A stretch of 64,000 bases of DNA from Stenotrophomonas maltophilia R551-3. GTDB taxonomy: Bacteria; Pseudomonadota; Gammaproteobacteria; Xanthomonadales; Xanthomonadaceae. Position numbers and translations under genes: made by a program. The notes below the pieces were generated by a model. It searched no databases. It had not been told where the DNA came from and was given only the letters and a program-made list of their open reading frames with translations. Each line of letters opens with the position of its first letter. Position 1 is the first letter of the stretch. Shown piece after piece: positions 48,580 through 59,748 of this stretch. The stretch lies in contig NC_011071.1 of the NCBI RefSeq assembly GCF_000020665.1, forward strand, positions 3,462,501-3,526,500, in the 5' to 3' direction.

Positions 48580-50280
48580 ATGCACCATGACACCGACCTG
48601 ATCAACATCGTTGCCGTTGGCCTGGGGCTCGCCTTCATCTTTGGCGCGCTGGCCAACAAGCTGCGTTTGTCTCCGCTGGTCGGTTACCTGGTTGCTGGCA
48701 TCTGTGTAGGTCCGTTCACCCCCGGCTTCGTCGCCGACCAGGCGCTGGCCAACCAGCTGGCCGAGCTGGGCGTGATGCTGCTGATGTTCGGCGTCGGCCT
48801 GCACTTCTCGCTGAAGGACCTGATGGCGGTCAAGGCCATCGCCATTCCCGGTGCGATCGGCCAGATCCTGGTCGCCACCCTGCTCGGCTGGGGCCTGGCA
48901 GCCTTGATGGGTTGGCCGGTCATCCACGGCATCGTGTTCGGTTTTGCGCTGGCCACCGCCAGTACCGTGGTGCTGCTGCGGGCGATGGAAGAGCGGCGCC
49001 TGCTGGAAACCCAGCGCGGCAAGATCGCGGTCGGCTGGCTGATCGTCGAAGACCTGGCCTGCGTGCTGGCACTGGTGATGATGCCGGTGATGGCCGGCGT
49101 GTTCGGCCCCGATGCCGCCAACGAAACCCATACCTTCGGCAGCGTGCTGGCCAGCATCGGCTGGACCTTCGTGCAGCTGGGCCTGTTCGTTGCGGTGATG
49201 CTGGTGGTCGGCCGCCGGGTCATTCCGTGGATCCTCGAACGCATTGCAGGTACCGGTTCGCGCGAGCTGTTCACCCTGTCGGTGCTGGCAATCGCGCTGG
49301 GCGTGGCATTCGGCTCGGCGATGCTGTTCGGCGTGTCCTTCGCGCTGGGCGCGTTCTTCGCCGGCATGCTGCTCAACGAATCCGAACTCAGCCACAAGGC
49401 GGCCAACGATTCACTGCCGCTGCGCGATGCGTTCGCAGTGCTGTTCTTCGTCTCGGTGGGCATGCTGTTCAACCCCAGCATCCTGATCGAGCACCCGTGG
49501 CAGGTGCTGGCCACCGCCGCGATCATCATGTTCGGCAAGTCCGCCGCCGCGTTCTTCATCGTGCGCGCGTTCGGCCACCCTACCGGTACCGCACTGACCA
49601 TCTCGGCCAGCCTGGCGCAGATCGGTGAGTTCGCCTTCATCATCGCCGGCCTCGGCGTGACCCTGAAGATCCTGCCGCCCACCGGGCAGGCTTTGGTGCT
49701 GGCCGGCGCGCTGATCTCGATCATGCTCAACCCGCTGGTGTTCGGCCTGCTCGACCGTTGGCTGATGAAGCACCAGGAAACCACGCCGGCCGCAGTGGAA
49801 ACCGAATTGCCGCCCGGGCCGTCGCTGGACCTGCACGACCACGCCATCGTCATCGGCTACGGTCGTGTTGGCAGTGCGCTGGCGCAGGTGCTGCGCGACC
49901 GCGGCGTGCCGGTGATGATCATCGACGACAACAAGGAGCATGTTGCCGAAGCGCATGCGGCCGGCCTGCCCGGCATCCGCGGCAGTGCCGCCTCGGACAA
50001 GGTGCTGGCCGAAGCCCATCCCGAGCGCGCCAAGATCGCCGTGCTGGCGATCCCGCAACCGCTGGAAGCCGGCGAGACCCTGGCCAAACTGCGTGCGCTG
50101 AACCCGAATCTGACCCTGCTGGCGCGAGCACACAGCGATGCAGAGGTGAAGCACCTGCTGGAGCATGGTGCCGATGGCACGGTGATGGCCGAGCGAGAGC
50201 TGGCCTATTCGCTGGCAGAGATGGTGATGGCCACGCCGCCGTATCGCAACCTGGGCCAGCACAGCATTCCTGTGGTGTGA
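48580..50280 (+). CDS. ybaL: YbaL-type Kef-like cation:proton antiporter with NAD-binding domain
   Basis: 566 residues. About 12 transmembrane helices (residues 1-390) are of the CPA2 type, with LMFGVGLHFSLKDL and GVSFALGAFFAGMLLNESELSHKAA. A cytosolic TrkA-N/RCK domain follows with a Rossmann motif (AIVIGYGRVGSALAQVL, about 417-433) and IIDDNKEHV. The arrangement and sequence match YbaL more than KefB/KefC. It has the regulatory domain that the antiporter at 40476-41699 lacks. The ligand and ion are uncertain. A composite palindrome follows the stop. Confidence 0.88.
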   Translation: MHHDTDLINIVAVGLGLAFIFGALANKLRLSPLVGYLVAGICVGPFTPGFVADQALANQLAELGVMLLMFGVGLHFSLKDLMAVKAIAIPGAIGQILVATLLGWGLAALMGWPVIHGIVFGFALATASTVVLLRAMEERRLLETQRGKIAVGWLIVEDLACVLALVMMPVMAGVFGPDAANETHTFGSVLASIGWTFVQLGLFVAVMLVVGRRVIPWILERIAGTGSRELFTLSVLAIALGVAFGSAMLFGVSFALGAFFAGMLLNESELSHKAANDSLPLRDAFAVLFFVSVGMLFNPSILIEHPWQVLATAAIIMFGKSAAAFFIVRAFGHPTGTALTISASLAQIGEFAFIIAGLGVTLKILPPTGQALVLAGALISIMLNPLVFGLLDRWLMKHQETTPAAVETELPPGPSLDLHDHAIVIGYGRVGSALAQVLRDRGVPVMIIDDNKEHVAEAHAAGLPGIRGSAASDKVLAEAHPERAKIAVLAIPQPLEAGETLAKLRALNPNLTLLARAHSDAEVKHLLEHGADGTVMAERELAYSLAEMVMATPPYRNLGQHSIPVV

Positions 50281-50290
50281 GAGTTCTGCG

Positions 50291-50529
50291 GCAGGGCTGC
50301 GCCCTGCACCCGCCGAAACAACGGCAACGGCAAAAGCTGGCATTCCGTGGGATGGCGCGGTGGGTCCGGTTGCAGGGGACGCCGTGAATCCCCAGGCCGG
50401 CCCAGCCGCTGGCGGCTGTGCGTTCGGGCGCTTGCGAAGCAGTGCTTCGCAAGCAAAGCTCCCTCACCCATGGAGGCTCGGTCGCGCCATCCATGGCGCT
50501 CACGCCCCTGCAACCGGACCCACCCCGCC
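50291..50529 (+). repeat. Long composite palindrome, copy 3, with loop cargo
   Basis: The hairpin module GCAGGGC / GCCCTGC is at 50291-50307. Arms lie at 50354-50378 and 50505-50529 (GGTGGGTCCGGTTGCAGGGG and complement), nearly perfect. The nested hairpin GCGCCAT-CC-ATGGCGC is at 50484-50499. The loop is longer than in copy 1. About 75 bp is inserted after ACGCCGTGAATCC, and it contains its own hairpin (GCTTGCGAAGCA / TGCTTCGCAAGC around 50432-50455). It follows ybaL and points the same way. Confidence 0.82.
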
Positions 50530-50553
50530 TTCGACAATTTCCTACTGCTGTTG

Positions 50554-50577
50554 GTAGGTGTCGACCTTGGTCGACAC
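50554..50577 (+). repeat. SMAG palindrome (GTGTCGACC subfamily)
   Basis: GTAG followed by GTGTCGACC-TT-GGTCGACAC. A related unit is at 61855-61878 in the opposite orientation. Confidence 0.8.
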
Positions 50578-50589
50578 GGCGGCGCATGC

Positions 50590-50626
50590 GGTCAGATCCG
50601 TTCTCCGCAGGAAAACGGATCTGACC
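50590..50626. repeat. GGTCAGATCCG palindrome
   Basis: This is the third copy of the GGGGTCAGATCC family: arms GGTCAGATCCGTT and AACGGATCTGACC, with one central mismatch pair. It lies just upstream of the metY terminator on the plus map. Confidence 0.8.
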
Positions 50627-50633
50627 CCGGAAA

Positions 50634-50670
50634 CAAAAAAATCCCCGGTCGACCCGCATCGACCGGGGAT
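50634..50670 (-). terminator. Intrinsic terminator of metY
   Basis: On the minus strand ATCCCCGGTCGA and its complement form a 12-bp stem with a 6-base loop, followed by seven T residues. It is about 103 bp downstream of the metY stop. Confidence 0.9.
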
Positions 50671-50773
50671 CTGGATCGCCACGTTGCCATTGCCTTGGAG
50701 AGGCAGCTCCACCGTAGCGCATTGGGTGACCGGTGGTGATCGCCTGTGGCGATGAGGACCAAGCGCGTGGCTA

Positions 50774-52060
50774 TCAGGCGCCGGCCAGGGCCTGCTCCAG
50801 GTCGGCACGCAGGTCGCCGATGTGCTCGATGCCGATCGACAGCCGCACAGTGTCTTCGCTGACACCGGCCCTGGCCAGCTCGGCGGCGTCCAGCTGGCGA
50901 TGGGTGGTCGAGGCCGGATGGGTGGCCAGTGACTTCGCATCGCCCAGGTTGACCAGGCGGGTGAACAGCTTCAGCGCATCGAGGAAACGTGCACCCGCCT
51001 CACGGCCGCCCGGCAAGCCAAAGGTCAGTACGCCCGAGCCGTGCCCGCCCAGGTAGCGTTGCGCGGCGGCATGCTCGGGGTCGTCGGCCAGCCCGGCATA
51101 GCGCACCCAGGCGACCTTTGCGTGCGCCTGCAGGAACTGTGCGACCGCCAGCGCGTTGGCGTTGATGCGCTCCATGCGCAGGGCCAGGGTTTCGATGCCC
51201 TGCAGGATCAGGAACGCATTGAACGGCGACAGCGCCGCGCCGGTATTGCGCAGCGGCACCACCCGCGCGCGGCCGATGTAGGCCGCAGGCCCCAGCGCTT
51301 CGGTATAGACCACGCCGTGATAACTGGGGTCGGGCTGGTTGAGCCGTGCGAAGCGCTGGGGTTGTGCAGCCCAGTCGAAGCGGCCGGAATCGACGATCGC
51401 GCCGCCGAGGCTGTTGCCGTGGCCGCCGAGATACTTGGTCAGCGAGTGCACCACGATGTCGGCGCCATGCTCGAACGGGCGCAGCAGGAACGGCGTGGCC
51501 ACCGTGTTGTCGACGATCAGCGGCACGCCGGCGGCATGCGCGACCTCGGCAATCGCCGCGATGTCGGTGACGTTGCCACGCGGGTTGCCGATCGACTCGA
51601 CGAAGACCGCCTTGGTGCGTTCATCGATCAACGCGGCGAACGCGGATGGATCGGCCGGATCGGCGAAGCGGGTCTGGATGCCGTACTGCGGCAACGTATG
51701 CGCCAGCAGATTGAGGCTGCCTCCATACAGCGCGCTGGAGGCGACGATGTTGTCGCCGGCTTCGGCGATGGTCTGGATGGCGTAGGTGATCGCAGCCTGC
51801 CCAGAGGCCAGCGCCAGCGCACCGATGCCGCCTTCCAGCGCCGCCACGCGCTGCTCCAGCACATCGGTGGTGGGATTCATGATGCGCGTGTAGATGTTGC
51901 CTGCCACCTTCAGGTCGAACAGGTCGGCGCCGTGCTGGGTGTCATCGAAGGCATAGGCCACCGTCTGGTAGATCGGCACCGCCACCGCGCGGGTGGTCGG
52001 GTCGGGACGATAGCCGCCATGCACGGCCAGGGTTTCCAGTTGCCACTGCGGGTCGCTCAT
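50774..52060 (-). CDS. metY: O-acetylhomoserine aminocarboxypropyltransferase (MetY)
   Basis: A 428-residue Cys/Met-metabolism PLP enzyme. The PLP lysine is in VVHSLTKYLGGHG (Lys about 209). ALASGQAAITYAIQTI and LIVDNTVATPFLLRP are family signatures, and the C-terminus has THPASTTHRQLDAAELARAGVSEDTVRLSIGIEHIGDL. The length (~430) and the N-terminal ETLAVHGGYRPDPTTRA fit O-acetylhomoserine sulfhydrylase better than cystathionine gamma-synthase (~385). It makes homocysteine directly from O-acetylhomoserine and sulphide. The start at 52060 has GGAG upstream; an alternative lies 5 codons earlier. It is divergent from rstA. Confidence 0.93.
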   Translation of the reverse strand: MSDPQWQLETLAVHGGYRPDPTTRAVAVPIYQTVAYAFDDTQHGADLFDLKVAGNIYTRIMNPTTDVLEQRVAALEGGIGALALASGQAAITYAIQTIAEAGDNIVASSALYGGSLNLLAHTLPQYGIQTRFADPADPSAFAALIDERTKAVFVESIGNPRGNVTDIAAIAEVAHAAGVPLIVDNTVATPFLLRPFEHGADIVVHSLTKYLGGHGNSLGGAIVDSGRFDWAAQPQRFARLNQPDPSYHGVVYTEALGPAAYIGRARVVPLRNTGAALSPFNAFLILQGIETLALRMERINANALAVAQFLQAHAKVAWVRYAGLADDPEHAAAQRYLGGHGSGVLTFGLPGGREAGARFLDALKLFTRLVNLGDAKSLATHPASTTHRQLDAAELARAGVSEDTVRLSIGIEHIGDLRADLEQALAGA

Positions 52061-52241
52061 TGCGCCAGGCTCCATCCGGGGAAACGGCCACGATAGGCCA
52101 GCCGGCAGCGACCGCTGAGAGCCACTGGCGATGACGCCCGTACCGGTGGTTATCAGGTTGGCCGCGATTCAGGCAGCCGTCATGGGCCGTTGCTAGGCTT
52201 CGCCGCCGGGCGCTCCTGCCCGGGCACGGAGGCCCAAGCGC

Positions 52242-52979
52242 ATGCAGTCATCCCCCTGGACACCCGCCGCCAGCGGCTCGCCGACCCCGGTGCTGCTGGT
52301 GGAGGACGACCGCCGCCTGGCCGAACTGGTCAGCGACTACCTGCACGAACATGGCTTCGCCGTGCAGCATGTGGCCCGTGGCGACCTCGCCGGTGCGGCC
52401 TGCCGCCAGCACGCGCCGGAACTGGTGGTGCTGGACCTGATGCTGCCCGGCCTTGGCGGCATCGATGTGTGCCGGCAGATCCGCAGCTTCTCCGATGTGC
52501 CGATCCTGATGCTGACGGCCTGCGAGGACGACATCGAGCAGGTGCTCGGCCTGGAATCAGGCGCCGACGACTACGTGCACAAACCGGTCGAACCGCGCCT
52601 GCTGCTGGCCCGCCTGCGCGCCCTGCTGCGCCGCCGCCACGGCAGCGGCAGCACCGGCTCACCCTGCCGGCTGATGCACGGAGGGCTGCTGATCGACCGC
52701 ATGCAGCGCGACGTCCAACTGCATGGCCACGCGGTGGAGCTGGGTACCACCGAATTCGAGATTCTGTGGCTGCTGGCCAGCCAACCCGGACAGATCCTCT
52801 CGCGCGACCAGATCCTGCAGGCGGTGCGTGGCATCGGCTTCGATGGCCTGGACCGCAGCGTCGACGTCAGCATCGGCAAGCTGCGCCGCAAGCTGGGCGA
52901 CGACGCGCGCGAACCTCGACGGATCAAGACCGTGTGGGGCCGGGGCTACCAGTTCAATCCCTCGGCCTGGTCGGCGTGA
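52242..52979 (+). CDS. rstA: OmpR-family response regulator, RstA-like
   Basis: 245 residues. The receiver (about 17-128) has VLLVEDDRR, the phosphorylated Asp in LVVLDLMLPGLGG, LMLTA and VHKPVEPR. The winged-helix DNA-binding domain (about 145-240) reads LGTTEFEILWLLASQPGQILSRDQILQAVRGIGFDGLDRSVDVSIGKLRRKL, which closely follows E. coli RstA. The sensor kinase overlaps it by 4 bases (GTGA). A direct repeat of GATTACA between rstB and mipA is a candidate binding site. Confidence 0.88.
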   Translation: MQSSPWTPAASGSPTPVLLVEDDRRLAELVSDYLHEHGFAVQHVARGDLAGAACRQHAPELVVLDLMLPGLGGIDVCRQIRSFSDVPILMLTACEDDIEQVLGLESGADDYVHKPVEPRLLLARLRALLRRRHGSGSTGSPCRLMHGGLLIDRMQRDVQLHGHAVELGTTEFEILWLLASQPGQILSRDQILQAVRGIGFDGLDRSVDVSIGKLRRKLGDDAREPRRIKTVWGRGYQFNPSAWSA

Positions 52980-54265
52980 AGCGCCTGTTCCTGTGGCTGT
53001 GGTTCGTCACCGGTGCCTGTTTCCTGGTTTCGGTGTACTTCCTCAATCACATACTGGATGGCATCTACACGCCCGTGCAGGACCGCGTGTTCGTGCAGCA
53101 GGTGCGCGGGCAGGTGTACGCCCTGCGCAGTGGCCTGGCCGGCCTGGATGCAGAACAGCAGCGTGAGCGCCTGCAGCAGTGGCAGCCGCACTACGGCATC
53201 GCCCTGACCCTGCTCGACAAGCCTCCCTCGCTCGACCCGCAGGAACAGGTGGCGGTGCGGGCCGATGGCTTCATCGTGCGCGACCTCTACCAGCAGCTAC
53301 TGCTGCCCATCGACGGCGTTGACGGCCGCTGGCTGCACCTGCGCCTGCCCGGTGCGGTGTCGATGACAACGTACATGACCATCGCTGCCTACCTCGGCAT
53401 CCTGCTGCTGGTCGGCGCCAGCCTGTATGCCTGGGTACGCCTGCTCTGGCGCGACCTGGAGGCACTGCGCATGCATGCCGATCGCATCGGTGCCGGCGAC
53501 CTGCAGGCGCGCGCGCAGGTGTCGCCACGCTCGCAGATCCGGGTCATTGTCGATCATTCCAACCGCATGGCCGCGCGCGTGGCTGAGCTTGTGCAGCGCC
53601 AGCGTGACCTCACGCATGCGATCTCGCATGAACTGCGCACGCCGATCGCACGCGTGGCCTTCGGCCTGGACCTGATGCGGGACAGCGACGATCCGGCACG
53701 ACGCGTGCGCTTGGCGCAGGGGCTTCACGGTGACCTGGCCGAGCTCAACGGACTGGTCAGCGAACTGCTGGCCTACGAGCGCCTGGAACATCCCAACGAA
53801 GCCGAGCCCCTGCAGCGCATCGAAGCCAATGACTGGTTGCAGGCCTGCCTGGCCGATGCGCGCCGCGATGCCGAACGCGCCGGCCTGGTACTGCGCGTGC
53901 AACCCAGCGCACTGCCGCGGGTGGATGCCGAACCACGCCTGCTGCAGCTGGCGCTGAGCAACCTGGTCGGCAATGCGTTGCGCCATGCGCGTTCGCAGGT
54001 GGAAGTCTCGCTGGTTGGCGTTGGCGGTCGCGCCTGTCTGCGCGTGGATGACGACGGCCAAGGCATCGCCGAAGCCGACCGCGAGAAGGTGACGCGCCCG
54101 TTCACCCGCCTGGACGACAGCCGCAGCCGCGATACCGGTGGCTTCGGACTGGGCCTGGCCATCGTCAGCCGCATCGCGGCGCGCCATGGCGGGGAACTGC
54201 ACATCAGCCGCGCCACGATGGGCGGCGCTCGCTTCGAAATGCACTGGCCGCTGGCTGCCAGCTGA
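52976..54265 (+). CDS. rstB: Sensor histidine kinase, RstB-like
   Basis: 429 residues starting at GTG (52976-52978), overlapping the rstA stop; no ATG fits before the first helix. Transmembrane helices at about 4-24 and 131-153 enclose a ~105-residue periplasmic sensor. A HAMP domain is followed by the H-box AISHELRTPIARVAFGLDLM. The N-box is NLVGNALRHA and the G-box GFGLGLAIVSRI. The order matches RstB-type kinases. It senses an unknown envelope signal and phosphorylates the adjacent regulator. Confidence 0.9.
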   Translation: MKRLFLWLWFVTGACFLVSVYFLNHILDGIYTPVQDRVFVQQVRGQVYALRSGLAGLDAEQQRERLQQWQPHYGIALTLLDKPPSLDPQEQVAVRADGFIVRDLYQQLLLPIDGVDGRWLHLRLPGAVSMTTYMTIAAYLGILLLVGASLYAWVRLLWRDLEALRMHADRIGAGDLQARAQVSPRSQIRVIVDHSNRMAARVAELVQRQRDLTHAISHELRTPIARVAFGLDLMRDSDDPARRVRLAQGLHGDLAELNGLVSELLAYERLEHPNEAEPLQRIEANDWLQACLADARRDAERAGLVLRVQPSALPRVDAEPRLLQLALSNLVGNALRHARSQVEVSLVGVGGRACLRVDDDGQGIAEADREKVTRPFTRLDDSRSRDTGGFGLGLAIVSRIAARHGGELHISRATMGGARFEMHWPLAAS

Positions 54266-54279
54266 ACGCCCACGGGCGC

Positions 54280-54296
54280 GATTACAGTTGATTACA
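54280..54296 (+). promoter_or_regulatory. GATTACA direct repeat upstream of mipA
   Basis: GATTACA occurs at 54280-54286 and again at 54290-54296, one helical turn (10 bp) apart, between the kinase stop and the mipA start. Direct repeats at this spacing are what OmpR/RstA-type winged-helix dimers bind, and E. coli RstA sites contain TTACA. I see no equally clear copy upstream of rstA. Confidence 0.45.
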
Positions 54297-54405
54297 ACTC
54301 CCGCACAACTGCGGAGGGATCGGTCGCCGGCATATCGCCACGCTGGCGACCCTGCAGCACTCGCCGGATGCGCGCGCTGCTTTCCTCCCATTGTCGAGAG
54401 ATTCC

Positions 54406-55206
54406 ATGTCCCAGCTTCGCCGTACTCCGTCCCTGCTCTGCCTGGCCCTGCTGCCGCTGTTTGCCGCACCGATCGCCCACGCCAAGGATGACCACTGGAC
54501 CTTCGAAGTCGCCGCCGGTGCCGGCGCGACCCCGCGCTACAGCGGTAGCAAGGAGTACCAGGCGTCGCCCATGCTGTCCTTCGATGCCAAGTCGCCCGGT
54601 GGCTGGTTTCTGGGCACCAGCGGTGTCGGCTGGGGTACGGCCATCGGTGAACACACTCACCTGCGCGCCTACATCGGTGCCAGCGGCAGCCGCCGCGAAA
54701 AGGACTCCCCCCTCGGCGGTTCGGACTTCCTGCGCGGCATGGGTGATATCCGTACCCGTCCCCTGGTCGGCCTCTCGGCTGGCTATACGCTGGGAGAAGC
54801 CGTGCTGAGCGGCAGCTGGCAGTTCACCCGCAAAGATGAAGACAAGGGCGACAACGGCCTGGCCACCCAGCAGATGCAGCTAAGCCTGTCGATGCCGCTG
54901 TTCGATTTCGCCGGCGGCGTGGTCAGTGGCAGTGTCGCCACCGAATACGGCAATCGCGGCTACATGCAGACCTGGTACGGCGTGAGTCCGGAACAGGCGG
55001 CGCGTACCGGATTTGCCCAGCACAAGCCGAAGGCCGGCCTGGTCAGTGCCGGGCTTGGCCTGAAGTGGAGCCACCGCGTGGGTCGCAACGGCAACTGGTA
55101 CATCTCGGCGGAAGGCACGCGCCTGCTCGGCGATGCAGCCGACAGCCCGATCGTGCAGAAGCCGAACCAGTTCGGTTTGATGAGCGGGTACACGCACCGC
55201 TTCTGA
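54406..55206 (+). CDS. mipA: MipA/OmpV-family outer-membrane protein
   Basis: 266 residues. A Sec signal (about 1-26, ending FAAPIAHA) precedes an outer-membrane beta-barrel of the MipA/OmpV family: WTFEVAAGAGATPRYSGSKEYQASPML at the start, repeated aromatic/Gly strands, and a terminal GYTHRF. MipA links the transglycosylase MltA and PBP1b in E. coli; related OmpV proteins are porin-like. It lies downstream of the rstAB-like pair, with a GATTACA direct repeat in the gap. The start at 54406 has GAGAG just upstream. Confidence 0.9.
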   Translation: MSQLRRTPSLLCLALLPLFAAPIAHAKDDHWTFEVAAGAGATPRYSGSKEYQASPMLSFDAKSPGGWFLGTSGVGWGTAIGEHTHLRAYIGASGSRREKDSPLGGSDFLRGMGDIRTRPLVGLSAGYTLGEAVLSGSWQFTRKDEDKGDNGLATQQMQLSLSMPLFDFAGGVVSGSVATEYGNRGYMQTWYGVSPEQAARTGFAQHKPKAGLVSAGLGLKWSHRVGRNGNWYISAEGTRLLGDAADSPIVQKPNQFGLMSGYTHRF

Positions 55207-55243
55207 GGCGACGGCGGGTGTGACCCGGTGCTACACGCAGGAA

Positions 55244-55273
55244 ACGGGGCGCTGCGACCAGGCAGCGCCCCGT
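55244..55273. terminator. Hairpin between convergent mipA and clpB
   Basis: ACGGGGCGCTGC and GCAGCGCCCCGT form a 12-bp perfect stem with a 6-base loop between the mipA stop (55206) and the clpB stop (55279). There is no long T-run. It can serve both strands. Confidence 0.7.
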
Positions 55274-55278
55274 GTGGA

Positions 55279-57864
<2,586 letters not shown>

Positions 57865-57914
57865 TGCGAATCCTCATCGGTCATCAGGGCCGGCCCGCGC
57901 CGGCGATGCTGGAA

Positions 57915-57942
57915 AGATGCGGTTGCCCCACCCGGTTTCAAG
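57915..57942 (-). promoter_or_regulatory. Heat-shock (sigma-32) promoter of clpB
   Basis: On the minus strand CTTGAAA (perfect -35) at 57936-57942 is followed after 13 bp by CCGCATCT at 57915-57922. The latter matches 7 of 8 positions of CCCCATNT. The spacing is in the sigma-32 range, and the gene downstream is a classical heat-shock gene. Confidence 0.82.
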
Positions 57943-58045
57943 GGTGGCTGCGACTGCACCCCGAGGCCAGTCAGCCTGCGGCCAGCATGCCGGAGCGGGT
58001 GTGGTCGGCGCGTTGATCCCGATCAGTTTCGCCCGCTGGATGGGC

Positions 58046-58867
58046 TCAGCGGGTGATCGCAGTACGGATCGCCCGCAGCTGCTGCTTGATGGCCCTTGCC
58101 TGCGCCACATCCATGCGCAGCAGGGCCTTCTGCCCGATCGAGCGCGACTGCAGGGTGGCGTCGACGAAGCGGTAGCGGCCACGCTCATCGCGTTCCACCA
58201 ACGGCGGCTGGGCCGGCTCCGGGGTGTCCAGCAGGTGGTCGATCACCGCCACCAGACGGTCGTTGAAGTAGCCGTCGGGCCGGCCAAGATCGACATAGGC
58301 CTGCTGGATCAACGGATAGAAACGCTTGTAGGCGGTGGCCGTCGCCGCCGGATCCAGCGCGGTGAAGGCCTGCACGTAGGGTGCATAGCGCGCCGCGTTG
58401 CTGGCGGCGATCCGCTCGCCGCCCTCACCGGGCTCGACCTGCAGGCTGCCTGGCAGCGGCCGCGCGGCCAGCGCGGTGGGTGGCACGCTGGGCTTGTCCA
58501 GGTTGTCGACCTGGGTGACCAGGCGCTGGATCAGATGGTCGCGCAACAGCAGGGTCAGTGGCCCTTCGCCCTGGAACAGCTGGCTCAGCGCGCCCCAGGC
58601 AGCGGCATCGCTGTCGGCCAGTTTCGGCAGCGCTGGATCAGCGGCCGCCTCTGTCTCCAGCGGGTGCCTGATCGGTGGCGGTGCCGGGGCCGGTTGCTCG
58701 GCCGTCATTGGCTGTGGAGGTGCAGCGCTGCTGGCGGGAGTGGATTGCACCGGCACCGAAACGCCGTCCGCCAGGCTCTTCAGCTGATCGCGGAACAACC
58801 ACCCGCCCGCACCGCCGATCACCACCACGCCCAGCACCCAGGGCCATACCGCCTTTCCACTCTGCAT
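58046..58867 (-). CDS. Inner-membrane-anchored DUF3014 protein
   Basis: 273 residues. A transmembrane helix sits near the N-terminus (WPWVLGVVVIGGAGGWLF, about 8-25). A Pro/Ala-rich linker (about 45-75) precedes a periplasmic alpha-helical domain of the DUF3014 type (LLLRDHLIQRLVTQVDNLDK, AARYAPYVQAFTALDPAATATAYKRFYPLIQQAYVDLG). The function is unknown. The start at 58867 is supported by GAGG 8-9 bases upstream; a longer frame lacks a plausible start. It is divergent from the GST gene. Confidence 0.8.
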   Translation of the reverse strand: MQSGKAVWPWVLGVVVIGGAGGWLFRDQLKSLADGVSVPVQSTPASSAAPPQPMTAEQPAPAPPPIRHPLETEAAADPALPKLADSDAAAWGALSQLFQGEGPLTLLLRDHLIQRLVTQVDNLDKPSVPPTALAARPLPGSLQVEPGEGGERIAASNAARYAPYVQAFTALDPAATATAYKRFYPLIQQAYVDLGRPDGYFNDRLVAVIDHLLDTPEPAQPPLVERDERGRYRFVDATLQSRSIGQKALLRMDVAQARAIKQQLRAIRTAITR

Positions 58868-59037
58868 GATGCAGCACCTCGTTTTCACACGCATGGAGAA
58901 GGTGTGACCCCCCGTGTCTGCGAGGGTTCCCCCTTCGTTCGGCTGCGGTTTGGGTTGGGCAGGACATGCAGCCATGCTCACGCCTGCTTTGCACGCCGCG
59001 CGCGAGGCTGTTGCTCTTGTCGTGTGGAGACGTTGCC

Positions 59038-59748
59038 ATGCAATACGCGCTGTACTACTGGACCGGCATCCAGGGCCGCGGTGAATTCGTACGGCTGGCG
59101 CTGGAAGATGCCGGCGCCGACTACGTCGACATGGCGCGGGTACACGGCGATGCAGTGATGCAACCTTTCCTTGATGGGAAAAGCGAGGGGACGCAGCCAT
59201 TCGCACCGCCGTTCCTGAAGGCCGGCCGCCAGGTCATCGCACAGGTCGCGGCGATCCTGGATTTCCTTGGCCCGACATTGGACCTGGTGCCACAGGCGGC
59301 CTCGCGGCGGATGCAGGCGCTGCAGTTGCAGCTGACCATCGCCGATCTGGTGGCCGAGGTGCATGACACCCACCATCCGATCGCCGTATCGAAGTACTAC
59401 GAAGACCAGAAGAGCGAAGCCAAGGCACGCGCCGCCTCTCTGCGCAGCGAACGGCTGCCGAAGTTTCTCGGCTACTTCGAGCAGGTGCTGGCCGCCAATG
59501 GCGGCCGCCATACGCTACGCGAGCATTCCTACGTGGATCTGTCGCTGTTTCAGCTGCTGAGTGGGCTGGATTACATGTTCCCACGCCGTATGCAGGCACT
59601 GGGCCAAACCCTGCCCCTGCTGCGTGCGCTGCAGGAGCGGGTGGCGAAGCGGCCGAACATTGCCGCCTACCTGGCCTCGGAACGACGGTTGCCGTTCAAC
59701 ACCAACGGCATCTTCCGCCACTACCCGGAACTGGATGGGGAGGGGTAG
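59038..59748 (+). CDS. Glutathione S-transferase family protein
   Basis: 236 residues. The N-terminal thioredoxin fold is YALYYWTGIQGRGEFVRLALEDAGADYVD, with an RGE-type GSH site as in sigma/nu-like GSTs. An all-helical C-terminal domain follows (YVDLSLFQLLSGLDYMFPRRM, then RPNIAAYLASERRLPFNTNGIFRHYPEL). It conjugates or reduces small molecules with glutathione; the substrate is unknown. GGAGA at 59026-59030 supports the start. The stop codon TAG (59746-59748) is supplied by the GTAG box of a SMAG element, so the reading frame ends inside the repeat. Confidence 0.9.
   Translation: MQYALYYWTGIQGRGEFVRLALEDAGADYVDMARVHGDAVMQPFLDGKSEGTQPFAPPFLKAGRQVIAQVAAILDFLGPTLDLVPQAASRRMQALQLQLTIADLVAEVHDTHHPIAVSKYYEDQKSEAKARAASLRSERLPKFLGYFEQVLAANGGRHTLREHSYVDLSLFQLLSGLDYMFPRRMQALGQTLPLLRALQERVAKRPNIAAYLASERRLPFNTNGIFRHYPELDGEG

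Noticed and set aside
52105..52165. CTGAGAG and a reversed ACCTGAT near metY/rstA, suggesting a TPP riboswitch
   Set aside because: The two conserved boxes are on opposite strands and in the wrong order, with no P1/P2 helices. metY is also not a thiamine gene.
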